Origin: SZUA-430 sp044375275
GTDB taxonomy: Bacteria; Pseudomonadota; Alphaproteobacteria; Micropepsales; Micropepsaceae
DNA: 14,173 nt
Assembly: GCA_044375275.1 (NCBI GenBank)
Contig: JBILMZ010000074.1
Coordinates: 1-14,173 of the forward strand
Direction: 5' to 3'
Under the pieces are notes generated by a model, which saw nothing but the letters and a program-made list of their open reading frames with translations, was not told where the DNA came from and searched no databases. Shown here one piece after another: positions 14,158 to 14,173 of the stretch. The position numbers and the translations under genes were made by a program. Positions within the stretch are counted from its first letter, which is position 1. Each line of letters starts with the position of its first letter.

Positions 14158-14173
14158 ATGAACTTGACGAGGA
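14158..14173 (+). CDS. Start of the next Tad gene (first codons only), probably cpaB by gene order
   Basis: ATG followed by codons for NLTR, with a strong GGAGGAG seven bases upstream, runs off the right edge. In Caulobacter the order is pilA-cpaA-cpaB-cpaC, so cpaB is the likely identity, but five residues cannot confirm it. Confidence 0.6.

Noticed and set aside
1..14173. CRISPR arrays, insertion sequences, tRNA or rRNA genes, integration sites
   Set aside because: I looked for regular repeats, transposase-like reading frames with terminal inverted repeats, and tRNA/rRNA signatures, and saw none.

Overview
The window looks like chromosomal DNA of an alphaproteobacterium, most likely from the Caulobacterales/Hyphomonadaceae side. 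This is inferred from the GC-rich coding sequence, a Caulobacter-type order of pilus genes (pilin, then the CpaA prepilin peptidase, then a further gene that starts at the right edge), and repeated CtrA-like TTAA-N7-TTAA motifs. No genome comparison was possible, so the family assignment is an inference.

Left part (1-4029): unrelated housekeeping genes. There is the N-terminal part of an acyl-CoA carboxylase carboxyltransferase subunit on the minus strand, running off the left edge. It is followed by an exported S9-family serine peptidase with a beta-propeller, a 57-residue single-span membrane protein on the minus strand, and an acyl-CoA thioesterase II (TesB).

Middle (4030-7678): a 411-base stretch with no protein gene holds a candidate small RNA. 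It has hairpins with C-rich loops, a strong terminal hairpin and a CtrA-like box just upstream. It is followed on the minus strand by a real terminator and a 955-residue inner-membrane protein. That protein has the front half of a chemoreceptor (TM-periplasmic-TM-HAMP), but a long coiled coil replaces the signalling tip. A 73-residue coiled-coil protein lies upstream of it.

Right part (7772-14173): the accessory end of a Tad/Flp (type IVc) pilus locus. It contains two TadE-like pseudopilin-type proteins (minus strand), two paralogous TadG-like von Willebrand factor A proteins (plus strand), a stand-alone CpaC N-terminal-domain protein between those two (minus strand), the 53-residue Flp pilin, the CpaA/TadV prepilin peptidase, and the first codons of the next gene, by order probably cpaB. 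CpaA would process the pilin, and possibly the TadE proteins. The TadE and TadG proteins are envelope components of the assembly machine.

The most notable signal is regulatory. Of twelve TTAA tetramers I found by reading the window, seven sit in a TTAA-N7-TTAA arrangement with only one mismatch. All seven are intergenic. Six lie around the Tad genes and the seventh lies in front of the candidate small RNA. This suggests one cell-cycle (CtrA-type) control over the pilus genes and the RNA.
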